Part shown: positions 26,205-34,936 of the stretch, piece after piece
Numbering within the stretch: the stretch's first letter is position 1
Layout: the number at the start of each line of letters is the position of its first letter
Source of the DNA: Methanofollis aquaemaris
GTDB lineage: Archaea; Halobacteriota; Methanomicrobia; Methanomicrobiales; Methanofollaceae
Assembly: GCF_017357525.1 (NCBI RefSeq)
Contig: NZ_CP036172.1
Span: 1,090,561-1,154,560, forward strand
Reading direction: 5' to 3'
DNA: 64,000 bases
Notes under the pieces: generated by a model
What the model saw: only the letters and a program-made list of their open reading frames with translations
The model's database searches: none
What the model was told of the DNA's origin: nothing
Program-made: the position numbers and the translations under genes

Positions 26205-26697
26205 ACATCAACCCCTGCCCCTTCACGTCAAGGTTCGGGATCCGCTTGGTGAGACCCTTGACATAGAGCGGAGATACCCCATACTTCCTGGCAATATCAG
26301 CGATAGACGTGTTCCCGACATTCAACTCGTCTTCTACATGGGTGACCATCGTCCGCAGGTTCTCGTCGGTCGATAGTGCCAGGTAGATGATATCGGCCAG
26401 GTCGGTCATCGTACACTGGAAGTTCGCCCTGAAACCACCATAGGTGGTCCGGTATTCTTTGCTCGGCATATCGCCCGGTTTGGGCATCCGCCACTGTTCC
26501 TCGATGAGATTGCCCTTCTTCAGGATCGATAGACACGGCCCGACGCAGGTGCTGTCGCACTCTTCGCAGAGTTCTTGCTCGGTCATCCACTGTTTGTTTA
26601 AAAGTCCATAGATCTCTTTGAATTTCGGATTGTTAAATGTCAACAAGAGAGGCACGATCTCAACGGGATCATTCACTATCCTGATATGACCTGTCAC
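26185..26697 (-). CDS. Archaeal transcriptional regulator with a cysteine cluster, 170 aa
   Basis: Residues 25-60 look like a winged-helix half with four cysteines, Cys44, Cys47, Cys51 and Cys55 (CEECDSTCVGPC), which could bind zinc or an Fe-S cluster. The C-terminal part has a second helix-turn-helix-like region (TSIADIARKYGVSPLYVKGLTKRIP). The start is a GTG at 26697; a GTG at 26676 is possible and would fit a near-leaderless message from the TATA box at 26704-26719. It shares this control region with divergent hypF, so a metal- or redox-sensing role is an attractive guess. Confidence 0.65.
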   Translation of the reverse strand: MTGHIRIVNDPVEIVPLLLTFNNPKFKEIYGLLNKQWMTEQELCEECDSTCVGPCLSILKKGNLIEEQWRMPKPGDMPSKEYRTTYGGFRANFQCTMTDLADIIYLALSTDENLRTMVTHVEDELNVGNTSIADIARKYGVSPLYVKGLTKRIPNLDVKGQGLMYVEDSR

Positions 26698-26703
26698 GCA
26701 AAA

Positions 26704-26719
26704 CCCTATTTATATAGGG
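26704..26719. promoter_or_regulatory. Palindromic TATA element between the regulator and hypF
   Basis: CCCTATTTATATAGGG is a perfect 6-bp inverted repeat around TTAT. It contains TATA in both directions and could serve both divergent genes, or be an operator for the 170-aa regulator. Confidence 0.5.
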
Positions 26720-26753
26720 CACTGTAACCCAATAAACCTTTGCAGGTCGCGCA

Positions 26754-28973
26754 ATGCAAAACAGAGGAAAGATCATCATCCGAGGAATCGTGCAGGGCGT
26801 CGGATTTCGCCCTTTCGTCTATGCTCTCGCCGAGAAATACGATATATCAGGATGGGTAAAAAACCTCGGGAGCCGGGTCGAGATTGCCGCTTCCGGTGCG
26901 CGCTTTTCCGAATTTTGTCAGGCGGTGGCCGGGGGGACGCCCCTCTCGGTCATCGACTCGGTCGAGGTGCTGCCTCTTGACGAGGAGGCGGCAGAGCCGG
27001 GGTTTGTGATCAAACCGAGCGGCACAGGGACACTGGACGGACTGATCACCCCGGACGTCGCCGTCTGCGACGAGTGTATCAGGGACATTTTCACGCCCGG
27101 CGGACGGTACGAGAACTACTGGGCGACCTCGTGCGTCAACTGCGGGCCGCGCTACAGCATCATCAGGAGCCTCCCGTACGACCGGGAGCGGACGGCGATG
27201 GAGGAGTTCCCGATGTGCGATGCCTGCGGTGCGGAGTACACCGATCCGGGGTGCCGGCGACATCATGCCCAGACGATCGCGTGCGACGCCTGCGGGCCGG
27301 GCCTCGCCCTCTTCGACACGGAGGGGAAGGCGTGCGGGGGCGACGATCCGGTCGGCGCCGCGGCGGCGATGCTCGACGCCGGGGCGGTCCTCGCCATCCG
27401 GGGGGTCGGCGGGTTCCATCTTGCCTGCACCGAGGAGGCGGCCGGGACGCTCAAGGCCAGACTTGGCCGGCCCGAGCAACCGCTGGCGGTGATGATGAAG
27501 GAGGATGTGGTGGAGCGCTATGTCGAGCCGATGGCATGGGACCGCGAGGCGCTCACCAGCCGCGTCCGCCCGATCGTCGTGATGAAGAAGCGGGAGGCCG
27601 CGGCCAACCCCGGACTCTCGTCTCTCCACACCCTCGGCGTGATGCTCCCCTACACCGGGCTCCACCACCTCCTCTTCGCCCGCCTCGACCACGACCTCCT
27701 GGTCATGACCAGCGCCAACGTGCCGGGGACGCCGATGATCACCGCCACCCCCGACGCCCTCGCCCGTCTCGGCGGGACAGTCGACGGGTTCCTGGTCCAC
27801 GACCGCGAGATCGTGAACCGGTGCGACGACTCGGTGGTGCGGGATGGTCATATCATCAGGCTCTCGCGAGGCATCGCCCCCAAAAGGTTGCAGATCGATC
27901 TCGGTGAGCGGTGCATCCTGGGGGTGGGGCCCGAACTCAACGCCACCACGACGATCTACCGGCACGGGTTCGCCGTCACCTCCCCGCATGTCGGGAACGT
28001 GCGAAACCCCCAGACCCTCGCCTACCTGCAGGAGACGGTGGAGAAGATCGGCGGACTGCTCGGCGCCGAATTCGAGGTGATCGCCCACGACCTCCACCCG
28101 CAGTTTCTCTCGACGCGGTACGCCCGCACACTCGCGGAGGAGTGCGGCGCCGAACTCGTCGCGGTCCAGCACCACCGCGCCCATATCGCGGCGACGACGC
28201 GGGAGGAGTGCGTCGGGATCGCCATCGACGGCGTGGGCTACGGCGACGACGGCACCATCTGGGGCGGCGAGATCTTTGCCGGGGCCGCGCCTCACCTGGA
28301 GCGGACGGCCCACCTGGAGAGTGTCGGGATGCCTGGCGGCGACCTCGCGACAAAGTTCCCGGAACGGATGCTCTACGGGATCCTCCCCGAAGAGCGGACC
28401 CTCGACCTCCTCGCCTCCCGCGGCTGGGGCGAGACCGAACGCGGGGTGCTGGCCCGCCAGGTCGAACGGGGATTCAATGTGGCGCAGACCAGCAGCACCG
28501 GTCGGGTGCTCGACGCCGCCTCGGCCCTTCTCGGGATCTGCCGGGAGCGGACCTATGACGGGGAACCGGCGATGAAGCTGGAGGCTGTGGCGGCCGGGGG
28601 CACCCCGCAGACCTGGGATCTCTCCTTCGGGCGCGACGGCGCCTGCGAGATCCTGGAGACCTCGGCCCTCCTCGCCACGGCCTTCGACGCCTACGAGAGC
28701 GGGACAAAGGTCGCCGACGTCGCCGCCTCGGTCCAGTACAACCTTGCCCGCGGGGTGGCCGACCTCGCGGTGAGGACCGCACACGAACGCGGGATCAAGA
28801 GGGTCGCCCTCTCAGGCGGGGTGGCCTACAACCAACAGATCAGGGAGACGATCCGCTCGGTCGTCGAGGGCGAGGGCCTGGACCTCGTCGTCAGCCGCGA
28901 GTACCCCCTCGGCGACGGGTGCATCAGCCTCGGCCAGTGCGTCTGGGCCGGGGCGCTCCTGGCGGAGCGGTAG
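26754..28973 (+). CDS. hypF: [NiFe] hydrogenase maturation carbamoyltransferase HypF
   Basis: The 739-aa enzyme makes the cyanide ligand precursor of [NiFe] hydrogenases by moving the carbamoyl group of carbamoyl phosphate to HypE. Domains in order are an acylphosphatase domain (GIVQGVGFRPFVY, 11-23), two zinc-finger pairs (CDEC...CVNC and CDAC...CDAC), a YrdC domain and a C-terminal Kae1-like domain (ending GDGCISLGQCVWAG). Length is normal. Methanogens need it for their F420-reducing and energy-converting hydrogenases. No other hyp genes are in the window. It ends 4 bases before a convergent gene. Confidence 0.95.
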   Translation: MQNRGKIIIRGIVQGVGFRPFVYALAEKYDISGWVKNLGSRVEIAASGARFSEFCQAVAGGTPLSVIDSVEVLPLDEEAAEPGFVIKPSGTGTLDGLITPDVAVCDECIRDIFTPGGRYENYWATSCVNCGPRYSIIRSLPYDRERTAMEEFPMCDACGAEYTDPGCRRHHAQTIACDACGPGLALFDTEGKACGGDDPVGAAAAMLDAGAVLAIRGVGGFHLACTEEAAGTLKARLGRPEQPLAVMMKEDVVERYVEPMAWDREALTSRVRPIVVMKKREAAANPGLSSLHTLGVMLPYTGLHHLLFARLDHDLLVMTSANVPGTPMITATPDALARLGGTVDGFLVHDREIVNRCDDSVVRDGHIIRLSRGIAPKRLQIDLGERCILGVGPELNATTTIYRHGFAVTSPHVGNVRNPQTLAYLQETVEKIGGLLGAEFEVIAHDLHPQFLSTRYARTLAEECGAELVAVQHHRAHIAATTREECVGIAIDGVGYGDDGTIWGGEIFAGAAPHLERTAHLESVGMPGGDLATKFPERMLYGILPEERTLDLLASRGWGETERGVLARQVERGFNVAQTSSTGRVLDAASALLGICRERTYDGEPAMKLEAVAAGGTPQTWDLSFGRDGACEILETSALLATAFDAYESGTKVADVAASVQYNLARGVADLAVRTAHERGIKRVALSGGVAYNQQIRETIRSVVEGEGLDLVVSREYPLGDGCISLGQCVWAGALLAER

Positions 28974-28977
28974 GAGG

Positions 28978-29727
28978 TCACCACACCCGCGGCATCCGGT
29001 GCCGCCGGCGGACGCCGCGGAGAAAGTCGTCCGTCGCCCTGGCCCGTCGCTCGATCGTCCGGCGGTCGCACCCGCCGCGTGCCAGTTCTTCATCGATGAC
29101 GGCCTCCACATCGTTCACCCATGCGGCGGCGTACTCCGAGAGAGCGGCGTGCTTGAACCTGGAGACGGTCTCGAAGGCTGTCTCATGAAAGCAGAACTTG
29201 TCGAAGAAGAGGTCGTCGATCCCTGACCGCACCCGGTCCCTCATCAGGTACCGCACCGAGAGCGGGCCGAAACAGAGGCGCCCCACCGGTTCGCCGGCGT
29301 CGTCGTACCCGAGACACGCGAGCGGCGGCGTCCTCAACAGCACCCCCGACCGCGAGGCAAGCATCCGGTTCGCCGCCGCGATCGCCCGCCGGTCGGCGGC
29401 GAGGTCGCGGAGAGAATAGGGTTCTCGCGGGAGGAGGAGACACTCGACAGTGCAGGGGTCGGGGGTCGTCCTGACTTTTGTCCGGAACTTCAGGGCCCGC
29501 CTGCCTGAGGCACTTGGAGACGCCCCGCCGCCGTCGAAGGTCATCCCGACGGCGCCGACCAGGTCGTGGAGATCAGAGGCGAGGGTGTACTGCCCCGGAG
29601 GTTCGGGGTAATGGCACTGCACCGAGAACCAGAAATTGAGCCAGGGTTTTCTGAAGAAGGGCACCTCACCAGGATCCAGGTCTCCACCCCCACACACCGG
29701 GGCCGACCGGCCGGCCGCCAGTGCCAT
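28978..29727 (-). CDS. Conserved hypothetical protein, 249 aa
   Basis: I do not recognise this family. The protein is rich in Arg and aromatic residues, has no signal peptide or membrane helix, and has scattered cysteines (about 6) without a clear motif. The stretch FDKFCFHETAFETVSRFKHAALSEYAAAWVNDVEAVIDEEL is helical. The start at 29727 lies about 20 bases from a TATA box at 29745-29755, so the message is nearly leaderless. It is convergent with hypF and divergent from the 64-aa gene. Confidence 0.6.
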   Translation of the reverse strand: MALAAGRSAPVCGGGDLDPGEVPFFRKPWLNFWFSVQCHYPEPPGQYTLASDLHDLVGAVGMTFDGGGASPSASGRRALKFRTKVRTTPDPCTVECLLLPREPYSLRDLAADRRAIAAANRMLASRSGVLLRTPPLACLGYDDAGEPVGRLCFGPLSVRYLMRDRVRSGIDDLFFDKFCFHETAFETVSRFKHAALSEYAAAWVNDVEAVIDEELARGGCDRRTIERRARATDDFLRGVRRRHRMPRVW

Positions 29728-29744
29728 TGAGATACATCAACCAC

Positions 29745-29755
29745 GATATATAAAA
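29745..29755. promoter_or_regulatory. Divergent TATA box
   Basis: GATATATAAAA lies between two divergent genes. It would serve the 64-aa gene on the plus strand (start near 29775) and probably the 249-aa gene on the minus strand with almost no leader. Confidence 0.55.
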
Positions 29756-29798
29756 GATATAAATCTTATGAAATCAGTGGAGGAGACGGTGAAGACGT

Positions 29799-29993
29799 AT
29801 GCAATGCACGGCCTATGCCCACCTCTCTGAAGAGAAACTCAAACAGCTCCGGAAAATTGAGGAAGAGTTCGGGACCGTCCTCGTGGCCTACGAGAAGGTT
29901 CCGGCATTTGCCGCTCTCTCCGATGACGAGGTCAGGGAAGTACGGGAAAAAGAGAAGAAACTCGGCAAGATCCTCATCGCCTACGAACAGTGA
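29799..29993 (+). CDS. Small conserved protein, 64 aa
   Basis: The protein is made of two similar halves, each ending VLVAYEK or ILIAYEQ, with charged helices (LSEEKLKQLRKIEEEFG and LSDDEVREVREKEKKLG), so it is an internal duplication of about 30 residues. Function is unknown. GGTGA stands about six bases before the ATG, which supports translation. A promoter TATA box lies upstream. Confidence 0.65.
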   Translation: MQCTAYAHLSEEKLKQLRKIEEEFGTVLVAYEKVPAFAALSDDEVREVREKEKKLGKILIAYEQ

Positions 29994-30008
29994 CGAAGGT
30001 CACCCATC

Positions 30009-30365
30009 TCACTCTTTTTGAAAAGGGATCGCGCCATAGCCAGGGTCCATGTCGACGGCCACCGCCTCCCAGACCTGTTCGAGCGGACCGAGACGTTTCG
30101 AGAGGTCGGCTGTCAGGCAGCGGAAACGATAGCAGCGGACGATGTCGGCATAATCGTCACGGCGGAAAGAGTCACGCCCGCCCGGAGGGGCGAGACAGTG
30201 GACGCAATCATGGGTCACGACCACCATCCCCCGCCCTATCCTCTCGCGAGACAGCAGAACAGATGCGGTGAAGGGGGACGGCTCGTCCTTGATCATCACG
30301 CATTCCCCGGCGTCGCAACCCCAAAGATAGAACCCGGACAGGAGAGAACTGATACTCCGGATCAT
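30009..30365 (-). CDS. Hypothetical protein, 118 aa
   Basis: This protein of 118 residues begins MIRSISSLLSGFYLWGC and has several cysteines (in CDAGEC and HDCVHC) but no known domain. The HDCVHC and CYRFRC pairs could bind a metal. I chose the ATG at 30365, with GAGGG about nine bases upstream; longer starts are possible. Just upstream (30396-30410) is a fragment of the dispersed element. It is uncertain whether this gene is expressed. Confidence 0.45.
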   Translation of the reverse strand: MIRSISSLLSGFYLWGCDAGECVMIKDEPSPFTASVLLSRERIGRGMVVVTHDCVHCLAPPGGRDSFRRDDYADIVRCYRFRCLTADLSKRLGPLEQVWEAVAVDMDPGYGAIPFQKE

Positions 30366-30478
30366 TCTCATAGCCCTCGACCATGAACCGGGAGCACGCC
30401 TCAGGCATACCGGACGGAAAAACACCCCACAGATCGCCAGGGCTCGACCCCTCGCACCTGCACAAACAACCGGACCGA

Positions 30479-30497
30479 ACGAACAGAAAAGAAAAAA
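30479..30497 (-). terminator. Pyrimidine/T-rich terminator of the P1 operon
   Basis: The minus strand reads CTTTTTTCTTTTCTG just after the P1 stop, two T clusters typical of archaeal termination. Confidence 0.55.
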
Positions 30498-30500
30498 GAT

Positions 30501-30818
30501 TTAGCCGAAGAGGGCACCGAGACCGGCCATACCGGACTCTTCCTTCTCTTCCTCAGCCTCTTCCTCAGCCTCTTCCTCGACAGCCGGAGCGGCTGCGGCG
30601 GCGGCGGCGGCCGGAGCGGCTGCGACCGGAGCGACGGCGGCCTTGGAGATGGCCTCTTCAATGTCCACACCGTCGAGTGCGGCCACGAGGGCCTTCACAC
30701 GGGCGTCGTCAGCTTCGATACCGGCAGCGGAGAGAACCGTCTTGACGTTCTCCTCGTTGATGTCCTTGCCTGCGTTGTGCAGGAGCAGTGCAGCGTAGAT
30801 GTACTCCATGATTTTCAC
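30501..30818 (-). CDS. rpl12: Ribosomal stalk protein P1 (L12 of archaea)
   Basis: The 105-aa acidic protein is the archaeal P1, which forms the ribosomal stalk that recruits translation factors. The N-terminus is [21 protein letters not shown], followed by an Ala-rich hinge and the terminal [16 protein letters not shown] that binds factors. The same tail ends the L10 gene upstream. AGGTGAAAATC precedes the ATG. It is the last gene of the L11-L1-L10-P1 block. Confidence 0.97.
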   Translation of the reverse strand: MKIMEYIYAALLLHNAGKDINEENVKTVLSAAGIEADDARVKALVAALDGVDIEEAISKAAVAPVAAAPAAAAAAAAPAVEEEAEEEAEEEKEESGMAGLGALFG

Positions 30819-30854
30819 CTATATCTCAATTTACAAATATGAATGATATTCTGT

Positions 30855-31871
30855 TCATCCGAAGAGAGCCCCAAGACCGGCCATGCCGGACTCTTCCTTC
30901 TCCTCTTCTTCCTCTTCTTCCTCTTCGGCGGGGGCTTCCTCAGCAGCCGGCGCTGCGGCTGCGGGTGCGGCTGCGGCAGCCGCAAAAGCCTGCGTGATCG
31001 ACTCGTCGAGTTCGAACCCGCCTTCGGAGGCCTTCATGGCGATAGCAAGCATCTCGCGGTATGCCCGTCCGACGATGAGGTCGGCGACATCCTTCTCGTA
31101 GATGCACGCCTCGACCGCCAGGTTCCTGGCTTCCTGTGCCGCCTTGCCGACGATGGTTTCCGTCGTCAACGGCGTCAGGATCGTTGCGTTCACCGAGAGG
31201 TTGAATGCCTGCTGGGCCGCGAGCGTAATCTGGTTGAGGTAGACCGTCTCGTCGATCGCCAGAGTCTCGGGCGCAAAGATCGTACCGTCCTGGAACGCCG
31301 CCTTGAGAATAAGGCCCACGTCCATCGGCTTGATCTCGAGTTTCGCCAGGACGCCGGCTATCTTTGCGTTGATAACCTCGCCCTTCTTGACGACCGTCTT
31401 GGTCTCCCTGATCTTGACCTTCCCGCCCTCGATCATCGCCGGCACCCCAGCCTGCTGGAGTTCACCGACGATCGGACCCGGCTTGAAGCTCGTGGGCCCC
31501 TTCGCGACGACGATGTCCTCAGGCGCCGTCTCGCCGGGCTTGGCGGCCATCTTCGTCTTGGTCAGCTCGAGTTGCTTGTAGAGCTTGAAGGGGTTCTCCT
31601 TCGTGAAGATGAGCGCACTCTGCCCTGAGATATGCCCGCCCATCTCGACCACATCGCCACCGATCTCGTTGAGGGCATGATGAGTGAGCGTTTTGCGGGC
31701 CATCTTGATCTCAGCGACCCCGCGGAGATTCTGCCTGATGTCCTGGAGCTGGCTTGCCGGAATCCCGTGCATATCGACCAGCCCGACCACCGGGTACTCT
31801 GCGAAGCGCTGCTTGATCTCCTCGACCTGCTCGCGCTTCCACGCGGGCAGGTGGTGCGTGTAGAGACCCAT
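30855..31871 (-). CDS. rpl10: Large ribosomal subunit protein L10 (P0)
   Basis: The 338-aa archaeal P0 binds 23S rRNA near the sarcin-ricin region and holds P1 dimers. It has the conserved LVDMHGIPASQLQDIR and SGQSALIFT stretches, an Ala-rich hinge, a poly-Glu region and the terminal [24 protein letters not shown] precedes the ATG, which lies one base from the L1 stop. It is co-transcribed with L1 and P1. Confidence 0.97.
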   Translation of the reverse strand: MGLYTHHLPAWKREQVEEIKQRFAEYPVVGLVDMHGIPASQLQDIRQNLRGVAEIKMARKTLTHHALNEIGGDVVEMGGHISGQSALIFTKENPFKLYKQLELTKTKMAAKPGETAPEDIVVAKGPTSFKPGPIVGELQQAGVPAMIEGGKVKIRETKTVVKKGEVINAKIAGVLAKLEIKPMDVGLILKAAFQDGTIFAPETLAIDETVYLNQITLAAQQAFNLSVNATILTPLTTETIVGKAAQEARNLAVEACIYEKDVADLIVGRAYREMLAIAMKASEGGFELDESITQAFAAAAAAPAAAAPAAEEAPAEEEEEEEEEKEESGMAGLGALFG

Positions 31872-31872
31872 C

Positions 31873-32517
31873 TCAGATCACCCTCACTGCCGGTCCCATC
31901 GTTGTCTTGACATAGACCGAGCGGATGTTCTGCGGACCCTGCTCCAACGCCGTCTCGATCTTCTTGAGGATCGCGTCGATGTTCTCCGCGATCTCCTCGG
32001 GCGCCATCTGGGTGCTGCCCACCGGGGCGTGGAAGACCTTCTTGTCCTTGGACCTGACCTTCACCGACGTCTTGAGTCGCTCGATGATCGGGCGGACATC
32101 CGTTCCGGTCGGAATCGGCGTCGGCATCCTCCCGCGCGGACCGAGCCTCGGACCGAGCCAGCGACCTACCTGACCCATCACGCTCGTCTCCGCAAGGAAG
32201 AAGCGATACTCGTTCGCAACCTTGCGTGCTTCACGAGGTTCGCCGCCGAGCCGCTCAATCTCCTCGGGACTGATGATCAGATCGACCCCGGCCTCTTTGG
32301 CCTGCGTCGTGATCTCGCCCTTTCCGAGTACAGCGACCTTAATCGGAGTGCCCAGACCGTTGGGAAGATTTATAGTCTCGTCGATACGGTTTTTGGGCTG
32401 CGCCATGTCGATGTTCTTGAGGTTGATGGTAATATCAACGCTCTCCTGGAACTTTCGTTCAGGCGCAGTCTCCAGGGCCGTTTTCACGGCCTCCAATATC
32501 TGCTGTTTCTCAACCAT
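31873..32517 (-). CDS. rpl1: Large ribosomal subunit protein L1
   Basis: The 214-aa protein forms the L1 stalk. It carries the conserved T-D-V-R stretch and LGPRLGPRGRMPTPIPTGTDV. In methanogens L1 is a known autogenous repressor that binds its own mRNA, and a hairpin covers the ribosome binding site here (32526-32560). GGAGGT stands seven bases before the ATG. It follows L11 by 53 bases. Confidence 0.97.
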   Translation of the reverse strand: MVEKQQILEAVKTALETAPERKFQESVDITINLKNIDMAQPKNRIDETINLPNGLGTPIKVAVLGKGEITTQAKEAGVDLIISPEEIERLGGEPREARKVANEYRFFLAETSVMGQVGRWLGPRLGPRGRMPTPIPTGTDVRPIIERLKTSVKVRSKDKKVFHAPVGSTQMAPEEIAENIDAILKKIETALEQGPQNIRSVYVKTTMGPAVRVI

Positions 32518-32525
32518 TGAGAACC

Positions 32526-32560
32526 TCCATAGTCTGCGACCTTGTTCGATCTCCTATGGA
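32526..32560 (-). promoter_or_regulatory. Hairpin at the L1 ribosome binding site, candidate L1 operator
   Basis: TCCATAG and CTATGGA, 7 bp, pair around a 21-base loop that itself can form GATC/GGTC. The stem's 3' arm runs into the GGAGGT of L1. Autogenous repression by L1 binding its mRNA is known in Methanococcus, where the site differs in position. That this hairpin is the site is inference. Confidence 0.4.
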
Positions 32561-32570
32561 TGAATACCGA

Positions 32571-33047
32571 TTACTCCTCAAGGACGCCGTCGAACTCGCC
32601 CGCATCGATAGCGGCCAGCATCTCCTTGGGTGCACGGCCTTCGACCGTTACACCTACTGAGACACAGGTCCCGACGACCTCTTTCACTGCCGTCTTAAGA
32701 CGGTAGGAGAGCATGTCGTCGAACTTCATGCGTGCGATCCTGACAGCGGCCTCGAGCGGCAGATCACCCACAAACTGGGTGGCAGGCTCACCAGATCCCT
32801 TTGCGATACCAACTTCCTTCATGACCAGGGCCGTCGTCGGCGGAATACCGACGGAGACGGTGAAGTTCTTCTTGTCGTCGACTTCGACCTTCACCGGCAC
32901 CTGCATGCCATTGAATTCTGCGGTCTTCTTATTGATCTCGTCAATGACCGCTTTTACGTTGATACCGAGGGGACCCAGAGCAGGACCGATAGGCGGCCCT
33001 GCCGTTGCTCTGCCTCCGGGTACCAATACCTCGACCGTTTCTGCCAT
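32571..33047 (-). CDS. rpl11: Large ribosomal subunit protein L11
   Basis: The 158-aa protein binds the GTPase-associated region of 23S rRNA. The N-terminal domain has GGRATAGPPIGPALGPLGINVK, and the C-terminal domain has KGSGEPATQFVGDLPLEAAVRIA. GGTGATAAGCT precedes the ATG. Length is normal for archaea. Upstream 33048-33155 contains an AT-rich TTTTAATAG that may be an internal promoter. Confidence 0.97.
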   Translation of the reverse strand: MAETVEVLVPGGRATAGPPIGPALGPLGINVKAVIDEINKKTAEFNGMQVPVKVEVDDKKNFTVSVGIPPTTALVMKEVGIAKGSGEPATQFVGDLPLEAAVRIARMKFDDMLSYRLKTAVKEVVGTCVSVGVTVEGRAPKEMLAAIDAGEFDGVLEE

Positions 33048-33155
33048 AGCTTATCACCATGCTTTCCCCGCGAGGGTACTATGCTTGGGTTGACTAAGGT
33101 TTTCCGGGCCGACTATTAAAACTATCACTTTCGCGTGAAAAGAGGGGAAGAAGGA

Positions 33156-33632
33156 TCAGGATTCGCCCCGGTCGATCACCCGGACATTATCGCCGCGCAC
33201 GGTGATCGGGATCGGGACCATCGACTCGTAGAGTTCAACGGTAATCTCTTCTTTGTTTGAATCGACCCGTTTGACCACGGCCTTCTCGCCCTTGAACGGC
33301 CCTGCGATCAACTCGACGATCGTACCCTCGTCGATCCCCGTGACCGTCGGTTTCGGTTCGAGATAATGGGCGATTTCCTCCATTTTCGTCTCGCCGGGCA
33401 CCACGACTCGGGCGCTCGGCACGCTCTCGATCAGTTCGGCGATCCGCGCGAAGGGTTCGGCCGCTTCGATGAGGACATACCCCTTCAGTTCGTCAGGCGA
33501 CACCACGGAGAGCACCTTGAACGAAGGGTCGTGCAACACCGCACGGTAAAGCGAGTCCACGACCGCACGCTCCTGCTTTGCCGTCGTCTTGATGGCAAAG
33601 ATCCTGATCTCGGGTTCCTCAGTCATGAGCAT
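33156..33632 (-). CDS. nusG: Transcription elongation factor Spt5 (NusG)
   Basis: The 158-aa protein has an NGN domain (about 8-90) and a KOW domain (IVELIAGPFKGEKAVVKRVD, about 105-124). It closes the RNA polymerase clamp and links transcription to translation. Its ATG at 33632 shares one base with the secE stop (TGATG); a second ATG two codons in gives MTEEPEIR and is equally plausible. The order ftsZ-secE-nusG-L11-L1-L10-P1 is standard for euryarchaea. Confidence 0.94.
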   Translation of the reverse strand: MLMTEEPEIRIFAIKTTAKQERAVVDSLYRAVLHDPSFKVLSVVSPDELKGYVLIEAAEPFARIAELIESVPSARVVVPGETKMEEIAHYLEPKPTVTGIDEGTIVELIAGPFKGEKAVVKRVDSNKEEITVELYESMVPIPITVRGDNVRVIDRGES

Positions 33633-33832
33633 CAGTGCATCGGCGCGGTCATGATCACGTAGATAATGAATCCCAGGAGCCCGATGATGAACACCCCTAT
33701 CGCGGCGACGATGGCGATCTTGGTGAACTCATCCCGGGTCGGCGTCCGCGCCAGCTTCAGGACGCGCATGTACTTTTTAAAGAACTCCTCGTTGATGGAG
33801 CTCATCTTCACAGACTCAGTGCTGATAGCCAT
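33632..33832 (-). CDS. secE: Preprotein translocase subunit SecE
   Basis: The 66-aa protein has an amphipathic N-terminal stretch (FFKKYMRVLKLARTPTRDEF) and one membrane helix (IVAAIGVFIIGLLGFIIYVIMT), as archaeal SecE does. It clamps the SecY channel. GAGGTGA lies about eight bases before the ATG, in the short gap after ftsZ. Confidence 0.94.
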   Translation of the reverse strand: MAISTESVKMSSINEEFFKKYMRVLKLARTPTRDEFTKIAIVAAIGVFIIGLLGFIIYVIMTAPMH

Positions 33833-33841
33833 ATATATATT

Positions 33842-34936
33842 TCACCTCAGGAAGTCGATGTCAAATTCCTTGGAAACCTTGGGGAGAGATTTGCGTTCGT
33901 TTCGCCCATATATTTGTGGGGAGTTTACCCCGGTAACCACGAGCATCGTGCGCATACTGCCCTGCATATCAGGGTCGACCTGCGCGCCCCAGATGATCCG
34001 CGCACTCGGATCGATGCGATCGTAGACCTCCTGGACCACGCCTTCGGCCTCGACCATCGTCATGTCGGGACCGCCGACGACATTGACGAGCGCGGCGGTC
34101 GCGCCGGATATGTCCACGTCGAGGAGGGGGGAGCGCAGCGCTTTTTTGACCGAGTCGGCCGCCTTGTCCTCGGAGTCCGACTCGCCCATCCCGATCATGG
34201 CGACGCCGCCGCGTTCCATGACGGTGCGCACGTCGGCGAAGTCCAGGTTCACGAGACCGGGCACGGTGATCAACTCGGTGATCCCCTTGACCGCCCGCAT
34301 CAGCACCTCGTCGGCCACCTTGAAGGCGGCATAGAGGGGAAGGCGCGGGACGACTTCGAGCAGACGGTCGTTGGGGACGACGATGACCGTGTCGGCCACG
34401 TCGCGCAACCTCTCCAGGCCGGCCTCGGCGTTCTCCATCCTGATCGTTCCCTCGGAGGTGAACGGCAGCGTGACGATGGCGATCGTCAGCGCCCCTTCCT
34501 CACGGGCGGCTTTCGCCACCACCGGGGCGGAACCGGTGCCGGTACCGCCGCCGAGACCGGTCGTGATGAATACCATGTCGGCCCCGCCAAGGGCGGCCTT
34601 GATCTGGTCTTCGTTCTCGAGGGCCGCCTCTTCGCCGATCTGGGGGATCGAACCTGCGCCCAGGCCGCGGGTCCGCTGCCTGCCGATGAGGATCCGCGTG
34701 TCGGCCCTCGTCCGGATCAGGTGCTGGGCGTCGGTGTTGACCGCCACCAGTCTGGCACCGGTGACGCCCTCCTCGGCGATCCTGCTCATGGTGTTCGAGC
34801 CGCCGCCGCCGCACCCGACGACGACGACCTCGGTCCTGAGCTCGCGCAGGAGCGCCTCAAGTTCGTCATCGGGCTGGACGGACCCCTCATATTCGTCTTG
34901 TGCCCGTGATAATGCCTCTTCAACAATGGACTTCAT
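33842..34936 (-). CDS. ftsZ: Cell division protein FtsZ
   Basis: The 364-aa tubulin-like GTPase has the G-box [10 protein letters not shown] (129-138), GCGGGGSN at 41-48 and the catalytic T7-loop NLDFADV (about 230). It polymerises into the division ring. The conserved archaeal N-terminal extension [18 protein letters not shown] is present, which fits the FtsZ1 type. The ATG overlaps the end of dtdA by 17 bases, so translation is coupled to that gene. It heads the secE-nusG run. Confidence 0.96.
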   Translation of the reverse strand: MKSIVEEALSRAQDEYEGSVQPDDELEALLRELRTEVVVVGCGGGGSNTMSRIAEEGVTGARLVAVNTDAQHLIRTRADTRILIGRQRTRGLGAGSIPQIGEEAALENEDQIKAALGGADMVFITTGLGGGTGTGSAPVVAKAAREEGALTIAIVTLPFTSEGTIRMENAEAGLERLRDVADTVIVVPNDRLLEVVPRLPLYAAFKVADEVLMRAVKGITELITVPGLVNLDFADVRTVMERGGVAMIGMGESDSEDKAADSVKKALRSPLLDVDISGATAALVNVVGGPDMTMVEAEGVVQEVYDRIDPSARIIWGAQVDPDMQGSMRTMLVVTGVNSPQIYGRNERKSLPKVSKEFDIDFLR

